DNA of 64,000 nt from Medicago truncatula (Eukaryota; Streptophyta; Magnoliopsida; Fabales; Fabaceae): positions 39,455,832 through 39,519,831 of the forward strand of contig NC_053046.1 of NCBI RefSeq assembly GCF_003473485.1. Reading direction: 5' to 3'. Below are positions 24,685 to 36,580 of the stretch, piece by piece. A program made the position numbers and the translations under genes. The number at the start of each line of letters is the position of its first letter. Positions within the stretch are counted from its first letter, which is position 1. Under the pieces are notes generated by a model. That model did not search any database, had not been told where the DNA came from, and saw only the letters and a list, made by a program, of their open reading frames with translations.

Positions 24685-24905
24685 GAGAGAACCTATGAAA
24701 AACGAAAAACGATTGTAATTTTTATCATTATTTTAATCATTTTGTAACTTGTATTTTTTATACTTCAAATTTGATAGAAAAATAGACCTATGAAAAACGA
24801 TTGTAATTTTTATTATTATTTTAATCAATTTGTAACTTGTATTTTTTATTTTAATCAATTTGTAACTTGTATTTTTTATACTTCAAATTTGATAGAAGAA
24901 TAGGC
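24685..24905 (+). repeat. Tandem repeat of about 100 bp with a nested short repeat
   Basis: Units beginning acctatgaaaaacga occur at about 24690 and 24786. Inside the second, the word atcaatttgtaacttgtatt is itself doubled. Both units end tacttcaaatttgatagaa. Non-coding. Confidence 0.8.
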
Positions 24906-25044
24906 TGCTGTAAAAAAAATGTGTTGATATAGGGCAAGACCGTTTCTCTGTCACTTTTACGCATAAAGGAAGAATAGTCTATGGCTTTAATATAAGGTAA
25001 GTGGTTAGTTTATGAACACTATCTTATAATTTTATTGATTACTA

Positions 25045-25591
25045 TATCTCCGTTCCTTTTTAATTGTCACTTTTTAACATTTTACACAAAACAAGACAAT
25101 CAATAATTGTTTCTACTTTTGATGCAATAAGTTACTACCTCAGTTCCTTTTTAACCGTCACTTTTTGACATTTTACACAAACTAAGACACTCAATAAATG
25201 TTACTTTTTCTTATACAATAATTTATACTTTTACTATAATCGCCTTAATCATGTAATATCTTATTTCATATATTTCTCTCTCCACAATAAATAACTAAGG
25301 GTAATGTTGGTAAAACAACATTTATTGTTGCATTGAACTTTGAAAGTGACAGTTAAATATGAACAAAAAAATTTCTCCAAAAGTGACACTTAAAAAGGAA
25401 CGGAGGGAGTATACTTTTAGTATAATAACCTTATTAATTTAACATATCATTTCATATATTTCTCTCTCCGCAATAAATAACAAAGGATAATATTGGTAAA
25501 ACAACATTTAATGATGCATAACTTTGAAAGTGACAGTTAAATAGGAAAAAAAAATTATTCAAAAGAGGCACTTAAAAAGAAACGGAGGGAG
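25045..25591. mobile_element. Outer Stowaway-like MITE, split by a second copy
   Basis: The left part (25045-25134) starts tatctccgttcctttttaat. The right part (25412-25591) ends aaagaaacggagggag. Put side by side, the two parts match the inner element and other family members across the junction, so a relative inserted into it. TA flanks the outer ends. Confidence 0.8.
25135..25409. mobile_element. Inner Stowaway-like MITE nested in a relative
   Basis: A 275-bp copy starting ctacctcagttcctttttaa and ending aaaaaggaacggagggag, flanked by TA at 25133-25134 and 25410-25411. It lies entirely within the older element of the same family. A third relative is at 35646. Confidence 0.85.
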
Positions 25592-25599
25592 TATAATAA

Positions 25600-26220
25600 A
25601 GGAGGAATGTGAAGGGGGATAGAAATACGTTGCTTAGGTAACGTTTGATAATATGCATAGCTATGTGTCGAGTTGGATCCTACCTACGAAACAATTGTTA
25701 TAAATGTTGATTAATTGCCAACCCAAATAGGTTAAGTTTATTAATTGTTACTAACTAAGATAGGAATAACAAAGTGGAATTTGAAGCTATTCACACGTTA
25801 CAATAGTGATGGGTCTGGTCCTTGAACAATAGTTCAAAAACCAAGGAGAGTGATGGAGGGAGATTTTGAAGGGCATGATAGTGGTGGCAGCCTGGTAGGT
25901 CGTCTCAGACGATATTTAATGTAGAGGTCAATTTATGGGGATCCAACATTAATATAGGAGTATTCCAAATGTGGATGTTGAAGATTTGGTGAACCAATCA
26001 TATGACATTAGCGATTTTATTTCAATAGATATTTTATCCGACAAAAAATAAACGATATTCATTTATTTATTTGATAGAGCATAAAAGGTTAAGACAGAGA
26101 TTGATGACCATACTCATGAAGAAAATCTTGAGAAATTCAAGGGTCGTAGAAAAAATGTCAAAACGGTAAAAGTCAAGGTAACGGTGGCAAAGATTTTACT
26201 ATTGTAACGTGTATAATTAT
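25600..26220. other. Intergenic, no gene seen
   Basis: No convincing coding sequence or structural RNA. AT-rich with short purine runs. Confidence 0.3.
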
Positions 26221-26230
26221 CAAGACAAAA

Positions 26231-26737
26231 GGGTTAAATAAGTAAATGATCAGTCTAAATATATCAATATTTGATTTAAGTCCCTCTAAAATATTCTTTA
26301 GGTTTTTTGTCTCTCTAAAAAAATTCATCTATGAAAATAATCCCTACTTTTTATTCAACTCATGTCTAACCTTTATATTTTTCAATGAAATTTTCGAGAA
26401 AATGATAGAATATTATGAATCTCTCCCAAAAAAAATAGAATTTTTTAACAAAGCATGAATTAAATATGAATTTTAATATTTTTGGTACTAAAAAATTCAT
26501 ATTAAATTCATGTTATGTTAAAAAATTCTAACTTTTTTTGAAAAATATTGTCATAATTTTCTACCCATTTATGGAAAATTTCATTAAAAAATATGAAGGT
26601 TAGACATGAGTTGACTAAAAATAGGGATTAATTTCATTAATAAATTTTTTTTAAGGGACCAAAAGCCTAAAGAAAATTTTAGAGGAACTAAAATCGAATA
26701 TTGGTATATTTAAGGAAAATATTTACTTATTTAACCC
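26231..26737. mobile_element. Mutator-like MITE with perfect 9-bp TSD
   Basis: A 507-bp foldback element beginning gggttaaataagtaaatga and ending tatttacttatttaaccc. It is flanked by aagacaaaa on both sides (26222-26230, 26738-26746). The 9-bp target duplication and long TIRs point to the Mutator superfamily. The terminal sequence is shared with 36081-36580. Confidence 0.85.
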
Positions 26738-27265
26738 AAGACAAAAAGGGCTTCACCGAGTAAAATAACAAAAACATATCGAGGACCTCCTAGATCCTAC
26801 CTACACATATTGAGGAATATATAGCCAACCACAAAGCATGTTTTGAAGAACCCTCATTTCCTTGCTGAAGTCTTTATGGTTTTGCTCCCAGCTCGTTTCA
26901 AACCACAAAGCAGGTCTCTTTCCATCAAAACCCTAGCCAGATTCTCATTTACATCACCCTAAACCATTATAACAAGAAAGCGTTATGTTCTACATCTGTG
27001 GCCTCACCTGAAGTTAGTTTCCATATTAGGCTCTCTACAAAATTGGCATAATTGGAAGTTTTTGTTATTTAGGACAACGGAATGTTCTAAATTTGCATGG
27101 CTTTCTCTCAGTGGTCTCGGTAGTTCTTGAGGTCTCAGATTCGATTTTCTCCGGTGCTAATTTGCGTGGGCTAATTTAGCTTCTTCAAAAAGTAAAAGAA
27201 CAAAGATATTGTAGAGATTGTGCTGTGTTTTGGCTTTCAATTGTGCTTCCGCAAATCAATTGTAA

Positions 27266-27491
27266 GAAAATTGCTCTTCTCCCAAAAAAGACGTTCACTC
27301 CCATACAAACTGACTAAAATACTCCCGCGTGAGTTAACTCACGCTGAGTTATAACCTGCGTGAGTTGGATATTGAACGTCACTTAAGTCACGTTGGTTTA
27401 ACACCTACGTAAGTTAACTCACGTGGGCGTATTTTGGTCAGTTTAATTTGTATGTGAGTGAGCGTTTTTTGTTGGGAGAAGAGCAATTTTC
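27266..27491. mobile_element. Mutator-like MITE in the 3' flank of pectinesterase copy 2
   Basis: A 226-bp element whose long TIRs start gaaaattgctcttctccca and end gggagaagagcaattttc. The perfect 9-bp TSD caattgtaa lies at 27257-27265 and 27492-27500. The interior repeats the word gtgagttaactcacg in several orientations. Confidence 0.85.
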
Positions 27492-27694
27492 CAATTGTAA
27501 TGGTTCAAAGACAATCATTTCGGATAAATCAATTTAATCAATCTTACTATATAATGAATCTGATAGCTGCAGAATCGCTACAAAATTTTCAAACATAATG
27601 AAAATAAACCCTAGCATAACTGCAAGATTCCTGCAAATACTTATTTTATTGAAAAACTAGTATTGGAATAATCCAATCAAGTAGAGAAGCTGAC

Positions 27695-30600
27695 TCAAGA
27701 ATAATCCTTTTTCTGTATAGTTGGTATATTGTTAAGCCATCTATCTTCATTTATGAAAGATGATAAAGAATAATCATTTATATTTATTTCATTCGGCTTC
27801 TTCTCCCATGGTACACGCCCTTGAGTATTAGATCCTGGTCCAGTACAATCCACTTCAGCATAGATGAAGTTCTTTCTGCATCATTTTGTTTCAATTAACA
27901 TAAGCTAAAAAAATAATGAAAAGATTGTCTATTATGACACATTCCAATAATATATGCACCCAAAAATGGTCATTCTTATGCATAAAAAAAAAAGTATTTA
28001 ATCATTAAAACTTACTCATGGCCTCCATATTTCCAAGGATCCCATCCTCCTGAAAGTACCACTGAAGAAAGGTATGTTTCCCAAAATATAACTCTTGAAT
28101 AAGGGCCATATGCTCTTCCTAAATTCACTTTACCAATCCCAGTAACTTCTCCTCCTCTAAAAACAAAACCAGATGGTTCGGTTGATGAATTCCTACGTTG
28201 TGCTGTGATAAAACCTGGAGGTTTAGAACTATCTTGTGTTGCATTTATCACACATTCCTGGAACAGGTAAAAAAAATCTCGTTGTTTCATTTTTTGAACA
28301 AGGTATCAAAGATAGAAATTAATGAAAAAAATTGTAAATAAGTTAAAATTTAAATATGTTTTTTAATCCCTGTATATATGTCATTTTTGTTTTTAGTCTT
28401 TGTAATTTTTGTTTTTTTTAGTCATTATAGTTATATCACTTTTGTCCTTTATTATTTTGTTTTAATCCTTGTAAAATTTGTAGAATATTTAATTTTAGTC
28501 CCTCAAATGAAGACTAAAATAAATATTAGAAGGGATAATTTCATTATGAACAAAAATTTAGAGACTAAAATAAAAACATATTCTACAAAAAGAAAAGAAA
28601 AAAATATTATCATTATTTTACCACATTTTACGACTATAAAAAGAAAAAAATTATAATGAATAAAAATTATATATTTTAAGACAATAAAAAATATTATAAA
28701 TATTTATTTTTTTAAAAGAAGTAATATGTATTATTATTATTATTGTTATTGTTACTATTATTATTATTATCATTATTTCATTTTATTTTTGGTCAAGTAT
28801 TATCATTATATTATTATTATTATTACCTCAAAATAAGACTGGGCTTCACCAAAAATGAAATCAACTTCACCTTGAATATAACAATTTTTATAATAATGAC
28901 GTCCCATTGCATCAAACAAAGTATCTTGATAACCTAAGAAACCACAGTTAAATACAGCAGATTTATCACCATTTATAATAGCAGCTACTGCTGGTTCGCT
29001 ATTTCCAAATGTATTCTGCAATTGTACAACAATGAATTAAATCTACAAGGTATGAAGATTGTTGCTTTGTGAGATAAGAAAAATTAAAATAAAGTAAAAT
29101 AAAATTAATCAGGATATCGAATGTTAGAACATGAGAAACCAACATAATCACTAATTTACCTCAAATGTAATACCACTCAAAATCACATTAGGTGGAAATG
29201 AAAAGAATGTTGGTGTTGCAATATTCTCATCACCATAAGTAATTGTTGTGGTTTTTCTGTCAGATCCTTCTAAAATGATGCACGGTTTGTCATAGGGAAT
29301 ATTAACATGTTCCCTACAAAACCAAAATAAAAAAAATAAGAAAACGGTTTTCAAAACTATCCTACAAAACGGTTTGATTTTTTTATTTATATGCTTCGAA
29401 ATTATAATCAAACAAACCTTTACTTTAATGTTTAATAATAATTTCGAAGCATGTAAATCAAAAAAAAATTATAGACACATTCAATCAATCAAAAATCATC
29501 ATTTGTATGACTTTTAAATTAAATATGACAAAAATCAAACATTTTCAACAATCCAAAACAATTATAGTTGACTAATGATGTTAAAAATATACATTGTCAG
29601 TGCATATGAATTTTATTTTCTAAGTAGGGAGAGAGACGGACATCAGAAGGCAACACCGACATCCCAACTAGGTTGGTATCCTGGGAAGCCTCTATCCTCT
29701 GCCTGCCAAACTTTAAGGTTTTGTTTGGGAGTTTGGAGGGGAAGGGAGGGGAGGGCTTTGGGAGGTTGGAAATATAGAAAAATGGACAAAAAATTCACAT
29801 TTTTTGAAAGAACAGTTTTTTAGAGAATGATAAACTAATACTTATGATTAATATACTTTTAATTTTAAGAATATTATAATAACATAGATTGAATTTGAAA
29901 AATTCATATAAACCCTTCATAACCTCCAAAACCCTTGTACAATTTTTGAGTTCCCCCAAATGAGGGGGAATTTTTTATTATGAGTAAAATATTAACCTCC
30001 AAAGCCCTCTCCTCTCAATGTCTTCTATTTCTTCCACTTGCTCCTTCCTTTTTTTCAAAACCCTCCCCTCCAAACTCCCAAACAAAGCCTAAAAATTTAT
30101 TAAAAAAGGGAAAAAATATATATATACAAGGAGAGGGGGACTAGGCCAAAACCCTAAAAAAAAAAACAAAAGGAAACATGAAATAAAACGACTACGAAAA
30201 TCTATAATTGAGTAAGCCAATTCTATCTCGATAGAAATCCATATGCAACTCCGCCGGAAGCGTGAGTGCATATGAATTGGATGCTTAATATTTTATGTGA
30301 ACTTAACAAGTAACAACAGTGTGCATGTTTCCTCCCTTAAGAAAAACAGTATACATGTTTCCTTAAAACAAAAACAAAAAACAAAAAAACAACTTACACG
30401 TATTTTCCAGGATTTATGTGAATTTTAACCCAATGATCATTTTTGTTTTTTATTGAATCAATGGCAGGCTGAATCATTTTGAATGCCCCCCTTCCTTGTT
30501 GATCAACAATAATGGTATTTGTAACATGATTTCCACCACAGTCAATGGCTATACCAAGACAAAAACAATAACCAATGAATATGATCAAATGGAAAATCAT
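27695..30600 (-). CDS. Pectinesterase, cluster copy 2
   Basis: Five exons: 30600-30398, 29313-29160, 29015-28827, 28257-28016 and 27875-27695, giving 322 residues from the Met of [18 protein letters not shown]. Family motifs as in copy 1: [30 protein letters not shown] and [11 protein letters not shown] with Tyr in place of the usual Trp. Exon 2 is one codon longer than in copies 1 and 3. The start is a choice: the ATG used by copies 1 and 3 is lost here, and a TATA-like box at 30672-30681 would put transcription start near or below the in-frame ATG at 30654. I therefore prefer 30600; 30654 would give 340 residues. The C-terminus ends TIQKKDYS, unlike its neighbours. Intron 1 contains a nested insertion; intron 3 has a TTA-rich microsatellite. 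Confidence 0.88.
28725..28826. repeat. TTA-rich microsatellite in intron 3 of copy 2
   Basis: Imperfect (ATT)n tracts with interruptions flank a short unique stretch right at the splice donor side of exon 3. Likely to vary in length between individuals. Confidence 0.7.
29612..30262 (-). mobile_element. Truncated non-LTR insertion with 13-bp TSD, carrying a nested MITE
   Basis: The word gtgcatatgaatt occurs just before (29599-29611) and just after the segment. Copy 3 of the gene cluster has a single gcatatgaatt at the equivalent place, so this looks like a retroposed insertion. Read on the minus strand it starts tcacgcttccggcggag and ends in an A-rich tail. It resembles the 3' end of a LINE, but the family is not proven. 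A Tourist-like MITE sits inside. Confidence 0.55.
29717..30089. mobile_element. Tourist-like MITE nested in the non-LTR insertion
   Basis: A 373-bp element beginning ggttttgtttgggagtttgg and ending ccaaactcccaaacaaagcc, with TAA at 29714-29716 and 30090-30092. Same family as 16736-17110. Confidence 0.78.
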
Positions 30601-30671
30601 TGGTCGAAGAGATAACCAAATTATAGTTGATTTGTGTGGAGTGAGTAGTGACATTATGATCAACCTTTTCA

Positions 30672-30681
30672 CTTATATATA
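30672..30681 (-). promoter_or_regulatory. TATA-like box of pectinesterase copy 2
   Basis: Minus-strand tatatataag lies 72 bases above the preferred ATG at 30600 but only about 18 above the in-frame ATG at 30654. This argues for the downstream start. Confidence 0.5.
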
Positions 30682-31369
30682 ATTGAATGTTAACTATTAA
30701 AAAAGTTTGAGTCAAAATCATTGAAAATATTTAATTGATATTAAATATTTCTTTCAAAAAAAAAAGATATTAAATATTTTAATTGATGTAATTTTTTTTC
30801 TACCATTTGGAATAATTCAAGAGGTTCATGAACATGGAGGAAAAATCACTAAAATTGTTTTCTTAATTTTATTTCTTTTACTGTGAAATTGTTTTCTTAT
30901 TTATAAGCCTAAAAAGAAAGGAAAACATATGTATCGTAGATTCGTAGTCCACAAATGTATTTCCAGTCATAATACTAATAATAGTTTTCTTTTTGGGTTA
31001 GCATAATATGGGTAAAAGGTGATGGATCCATAAATTTTCAATAGTAAGAGTAATGTCTATATATAAATTTCTAACATTAAATATTTATACAAAATATTGT
31101 AATAATTTTTTATTTGGTTTTTATTATAAAAATTAAGAAAAGTAAAACAACCTCAATGTTGTACAGGACTGGGATGTTATAGCAACTTTTTTTTTTACTC
31201 GAACAAAATTTAACACATTTTATTCATGATAATATTTCAAATACAATGAGAAATGTTTGTAAAAGTTTTGCGAATAGTGTAATTGATAGATGCTTATGCT
31301 AGAGCATGAACACTACCACAATGAACCACTTGTCAACTTCTATATCCACTCAGCTTTTTTTCTAATAAG

Positions 31370-31565
31370 TTTTTGTTTCTTTAAATGATTAAGCTTAAGC
31401 TTTGTTATGTATTTAGCTTAAAAGTTAAGGTACTGAAATTTTGGTGACAAGGTTAGGGTGTAAATAATGAAGGGATAAAAATTTCATAAATTTTGTGTTT
31501 GATTAGAAAACATTAAACTCAATATGAAGTTACTATTTTGAAATAAAGGTAGTGTCATGTTTTGT
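31370..31565 (-). repeat. Shared 3' flank of the pectinesterase units
   Basis: The words aagctttgtta and atttagcttaaaagtt recur at about 19770-19800 beyond copy 1. The duplicated unit therefore reaches about 350 bases past the stop codons. Upstream, copies 1 and 2 remain similar to about 24050 and 31187, where both carry ctcaatgttgtac followed by gggatgttata. Confidence 0.6.
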
Positions 31566-31916
31566 AGTTGTAGGTAAGATAACATAATTCGCAACCGTTT
31601 AAATCCATTCAAATTCTCCTCAACTTTGACTAGAAATAAACCTAGTCAATCCTTCCTTAAAAAAAAAAAAATAAAAACCTAGTCAACCCTACTATATAGT
31701 GTAATTTTTTTTTATTTTTTGAACGAATATAATATAATTGATAGGTGCAGAATTGCTGCAATATTTAGAATAACCCCTAGAATAACTACAAGATTCGTAA
31801 CAACTATTTTATTGAAAAACTAATAATGGAACGAGCTGGCATTCAAAGTAGAGAAGTTGATTCAATATACCTTATTTGTGTATATCAATATCTCAACTCA
31901 GCCTATGTAAAGTAAA

Positions 31917-34832
31917 TTATAGAAATATATTTGGTATATTGTTAAGCCATCCATCTTCATTTATGAAAGATGATAAAGAATAATCATTTATGTTTATTTC
32001 ATTCGGCTTCTTCTCCCAAGGTACACGCCCTTTAGTATTGGACCCTGGTCCTGTACAATCAACTTCAGCATAGACGAAGTTGTTTCTGCATCATTTGTTT
32101 AAGAATTCATATAAGTTACAAGACATGGTGGAAAATATTGTCTAAGACATACCAAGATACACCTGAAAAAGGTCATTTTATGCATAAAAACATGAACTTG
32201 TCACAAAAAAAAAAAAAGTATTAATTAAGGGGGTATGAGCATGACTCATCAATCTAATTCATTTAATGTACTAGGCATGTATATAAAGGTAAAAGGTTGG
32301 AACAATGAAAAAAGTTAAACATGACATTTATCTTGGAATAATAGTCAATGAAAAAGAATGTTCTTAATCAACCACCAGAATTCTCTAAAAAACATCAATC
32401 ACTTCTCTGATAATGTTTTGACCAAGAGTCTTGTAGATTTTCGCCCTATCGGTTTGTACAATGTTTTGTTCAAGACTATTTTTAAGTAGTTTGTCAGGCG
32501 TGCGTATCAGACCCTTCTTCGATGATTTCATTAGCTCCTTTATACCTAATAGAGGTACGAGGAATGCTAGGATCAAACCCTCTAACACAATATGAAGTTA
32601 CTGTCCAAGAAGTTGATAACACCGTTATTGTCCAAGAAGTTGTACATCACATGTATATAAGAAGAAAGGTAAAAAAAAAAAAAAAAAAGGCTTATTGTTG
32701 TTTAAGGTTGACTTCAAGAAAGCATATGATATAATATATTGGGATTTTATGAAACTTATTCTTTCTAAATTTGGTTTCACCTCTATAATTATAAATCTTA
32801 TAATGAGTTGCATTACCTTATCCTCACTCGCTTTAACTTGATAGATTCAAACCCTCCTAGTCCTACCTATCTATGATATACCCTATATATGCATGTTAAT
32901 CATTTTCAATGAATAAAAAACTTACTCATGGCCTTTGTAGTCCCAAGCATCCCATCCTTGAGGAAGTACAACCGAAGAAAGGTATGTTTCCCAAAATATA
33001 ACTCTTGAATAAGGGCCCCATGCCCTTCCTAGATTCACTTTCCCAATTCCGTCAATGCGTCCTCCTCTAAAAACAAAACCACTTGGTTCATTTGATGAAT
33101 TCCTAAATTGGGCAGTGATATATCCCGAAAATTTAGATATATCTTGTGTTGCATTTATCACACAATCCTACAATATCAACAAACTTTACTGAGACTAAAA
33201 TCAACCATTAAAACCAAAAGCAAAATTTGAAGAACTGCATGATACTTTTAAAGGGTCTAAAATAAAATCTTGTAAATATATTATTACCTCGTAAAAAGAT
33301 TGAGCTTCACCAAAAATAAAGTCAACGTCACCCTGAATATAACAATTCTTAAAATAATGACGTCCCGTTCTATCCCACAAAGTATCTTGATAACCCAAGA
33401 AACCACAGTTAAATATTGCTGATTTATCACCACTTATAGTAGCAGCTACAGCTGCTCCATCACTTCCAAATGTATTCTGCAATTGCATATATAACAATGA
33501 ATTATTTATGCAAGTTGTTAAATTTTGGCATCATTACTAATTTACTAAGAATAAAGAAGTTATTGCTCTAGCCATTTTTGTTGTATTTACCTCAAATGTA
33601 ATACCACTCAAAATCACATTAGGTGGATTTGAAACAAATGTTGTTGTTGCTTGTCTATCACCATGACTAACTATTGTGGTTATTCTATCAGATCCTTCTA
33701 AAATGATGCATGGTTTGTCGTTGGGAATATAAATATTTTCCCTACACAATCAAATAATTAAAACATGAGAAAATCTAAATTTAAATTTAGGATGTGTTTG
33801 ATTTATCTTCTTAAAAACTCTTTTAGTTTTTGAAAATTATAAAAGAGAAAAATTTGTTTTGTAAAATTTGCATGTGTTACTTATAACCTTGTTTTTGCAA
33901 CAAATTTTGTATTAAACAATTTTACAAAATAATTTTAAAAACCAAATACAATCAAACAAACCCTTACTCTGATATTTTATAATAATTTTGACGCTTAAAC
34001 TTGTTAAACGGTCAACCAATCACAAACTCTCTTTTTATAAACTTTTACATTAGATATTATGAAAGTCAAACTTTTTCAACAATGGATCGGTTATCATAAA
34101 AATTGTCTTTCACATTTTAAAATCAAATTTGTTTGCCCCTTAACTAACGCATTTGGTGTAATTTTGATCTCAACCTAAAATTTATATTCTTATTTTGTCA
34201 ATTAACCTAGATGACTTGAAATTTACTCATATAAAATGAATTAGTGGGGAGTTTGGGGTTCGAACGGGATCATGCATATATTGTATTTTTAAAATTGTGA
34301 TTTTGGCTCAATAAATGATGAATTGTTGTCTAATTGAAAGAGTAAATACCTCTTCTAATGCCAAAAATTACCATTTGAAGGGTAGAAGTTATGGCTTGAG
34401 CTTAAAATTGCAACAGATGTGATATTTGATAGAGCATATGAATTAGATCCTTCATATAAATTAAATGGATTGAGTCTTAAAATTTAGGTGAACTTAACAA
34501 TGTAACAACAACTTACGTGTGGTTATATATATAAAAGTTATTCAAAAGAAAAAACAACTTACATGTATTTTTATTTCAAATAAATTAAATAAATAAAAAA
34601 TAACTTACACATATTTTCCAGGATTTATGTGAATCTTAACCCACTGATTATTGTTATTCACTATTGAATCAATGGCATGTTGAATCATTTTGAATGCTCC
34701 TCTTCCTTGTTGATCAACAACAATGATATTTGTAACATGATTTCCACCACAATCAATGGCTCTACCAAGACAAAAACAATAACCAAAGAATATGATCAGA
34801 TGGAAAATCTTTTGTTGAGGAGGAAAACCCAT
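31917..34832 (-). CDS. Pectinesterase, cluster copy 3
   Basis: Five exons: 34832-34609, 33741-33591, 33476-33288, 33167-32926 and 32085-31917, giving 324 residues. The leader [20 protein letters not shown] precedes AIDCGGNH. Motifs [30 protein letters not shown] and [11 protein letters not shown] are all present. Unlike copies 1 and 2 this gene keeps the family's Trp after LGR. It is the most diverged of the three, consistent with being the oldest split. Splice phases and positions are the same as in the paralogues. Intron 4 holds a piece of LINE reverse transcriptase in the opposite orientation. A TATA-like gtatatatac lies at 34893-34902. Function is CE8 pectin demethylesterification in the wall, by family; expression is unknown. 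Confidence 0.9.
32350..32870 (+). mobile_element. LINE (L1-type) reverse transcriptase fragment in intron 4 of copy 3
   Basis: Plus-strand translation gives [17 protein letters not shown] and, in another frame, [19 protein letters not shown], both signatures of plant L1-type reverse transcriptase. The two blocks are separated by an A-run and frame changes, so it is a short dead fragment, antisense to the host gene and absent from the shorter intron 4 of copies 1 and 2. Confidence 0.85.
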
Positions 34833-35184
34833 TATAGTTGATTTGTGTTGAGTGAGTTGTGTGACATTATGAACAACCTTTTCACTTGTCCCTTGTATAT
34901 ATACGAACTTGGAAAAATTAAGTGTATTCTTTCCTCACTTCTACTAGATAACGTTATCATGCAAAAAAACGAGGCTAATTTTGACCTATTTTTGTTCATT
35001 AAAAAACAAGTTACTTATTTTGAGAAAGCTTTTTAAAAATTTCGTTTGTTCCAACTTCTCCATTTAAGGAGAAGAGAAGTTCCAAAAAACGAGGGTCAAA
35101 CACATCTTAAATATTTTTTAAAACACATCTTAAATATTTGTAGATATAAGTTTTTCACACTTGTATATTTAAAAAATAAATTAT

Positions 35185-35310
35185 TCAATAAATGCTCAAT
35201 TGGTAGGACAATGCATTATGATATGATATGCAGGGCGAACCCCGAACACCTGACAATGCATTTATTCAGCTTATAAGGTGAATTCTAGTCACTAGGCTAC
35301 CTGACAAAAA
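35185..35310 (+). mobile_element. SINE-like element
   Basis: Contains an A-box-like gctcaattggtaggacaat, a B-box-like gcgaaccccg, the word ccactaggctacctgac-like end (here tcactaggctacctgac) and a terminal A-run. This layout fits tRNA-derived SINEs common in Medicago-type genomes. Target duplication not identified. Confidence 0.55.
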
Positions 35311-35645
35311 AAAAAGATAAAATTTAAAGTTTTCAAAATTAAGAATACATAATTTTTAAAATTTTATTTTTAATTTTGGTTTCGTAATTTGTATCCTAAA
35401 AACACAAGTTAGTAGTATTTTTTTTTTAGGAAAATGTTAACAAGTGTCTTAAAAAAAGTTTATCTTGAAAATAGTGTATTCAACATCTTGAAACTTTAAA
35501 CATTGACTTTTTCTACATCAAATTCATAATTTATTTCTATTTTTGATTTCTTAACTAGTGTCCTAAGTGCACTTGAGGATGATAAATGGAGAGGATATTA
35601 ACTCACTTGTTAACATAACATTTTTTTTTTATTATAAATAAAGTA

Positions 35646-35885
35646 CTACCTCCGTTCCTTTTTAACGGTCACTTTTTGACATTTTACACAAACCAAGACA
35701 CTCAATAAATGTTACTTTTTTTTATACAATAATTCATACTTTTACTATAATAGCCTTAGTCATTTAATATCTTATTTCATGTATGTCTCTCTTTACAATA
35801 TATAACTAAGGGTAATGTTGATAAAACAACATTTATTATTACAATGAATTTTGAAAGTGATAGTTAAACAGGAACAAAAATATTT
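35646..35885. mobile_element. Truncated Stowaway-like MITE
   Basis: Starts ctacctccgttcctttttaa and follows the 25135-25409 element closely to about gacagttaaaca, here gatagttaaacag. The far TIR is missing. Confidence 0.75.
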
Positions 35886-36080
35886 GGTTATTTTACATAT
35901 GTATCATGTGAAATTTGACCTCATAAATATTACAAACTCAAGCTATCGAAGTCAACCATTAATGATTTAAGTCCAACCGTTGTGGAATTTTACTTCATCC
36001 TTTACACGTTACTTATTGAATGAGATGACATTTTGCTTTGTTTCATATGATGCAAGTGAAATTTGCCTAAGTTAAATAAA

Positions 36081-36580
36081 GAGTTAAATATGTTTTTGGT
36101 CCCTATAAATATGTCAACTTTTCCTTTTAGTTCCTCTAAAATTTTCCTGCAACTTATAGTCCCTATAAAATTTTCAATCTTCATTTTTGGTCCCTCTTTT
36201 AAAGTAAAATCATATTTAAAATTCATATTTTTTAATAAAATTTTCCAGAAAAATTTAAAATATTATAAGAATGACTTCCAAAAAAATTTAGAATTTTTTG
36301 ACAAAAAATGAATTTAATATGAATTTTTATATTTTTTACGGTTAAAAATTCATATTTAATTTGTGTTTTGTTAAAAAATTCTAAAATTTTTTAGGGATTT
36401 TTTTTAGAATATTTGACACATTTCTGCACAATTTCATTTAAAGATACAAAAATTAAATTAAAAATAGGGACCAAAAGTAGTGATTGAAAATTTTATAGGG
36501 ACTAAAAGTTGAAGGAAAATTTTAGAGGGATTAAAACAAAAAGTTGACATATTTATAGAGACCAAAAACATATTTAACCC
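36081..36580. mobile_element. Mutator-like MITE with perfect 9-bp TSD
   Basis: A 500-bp foldback element with TIRs of about 100 bp, starting gagttaaatatgtttttggt and ending accaaaaacatatttaaccc. TSD ttaaataaa at 36072-36080 and 36581-36589. Same terminal family as 26231-26737. Short open frames on both strands are by-products of the inverted repeat. Confidence 0.88.
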
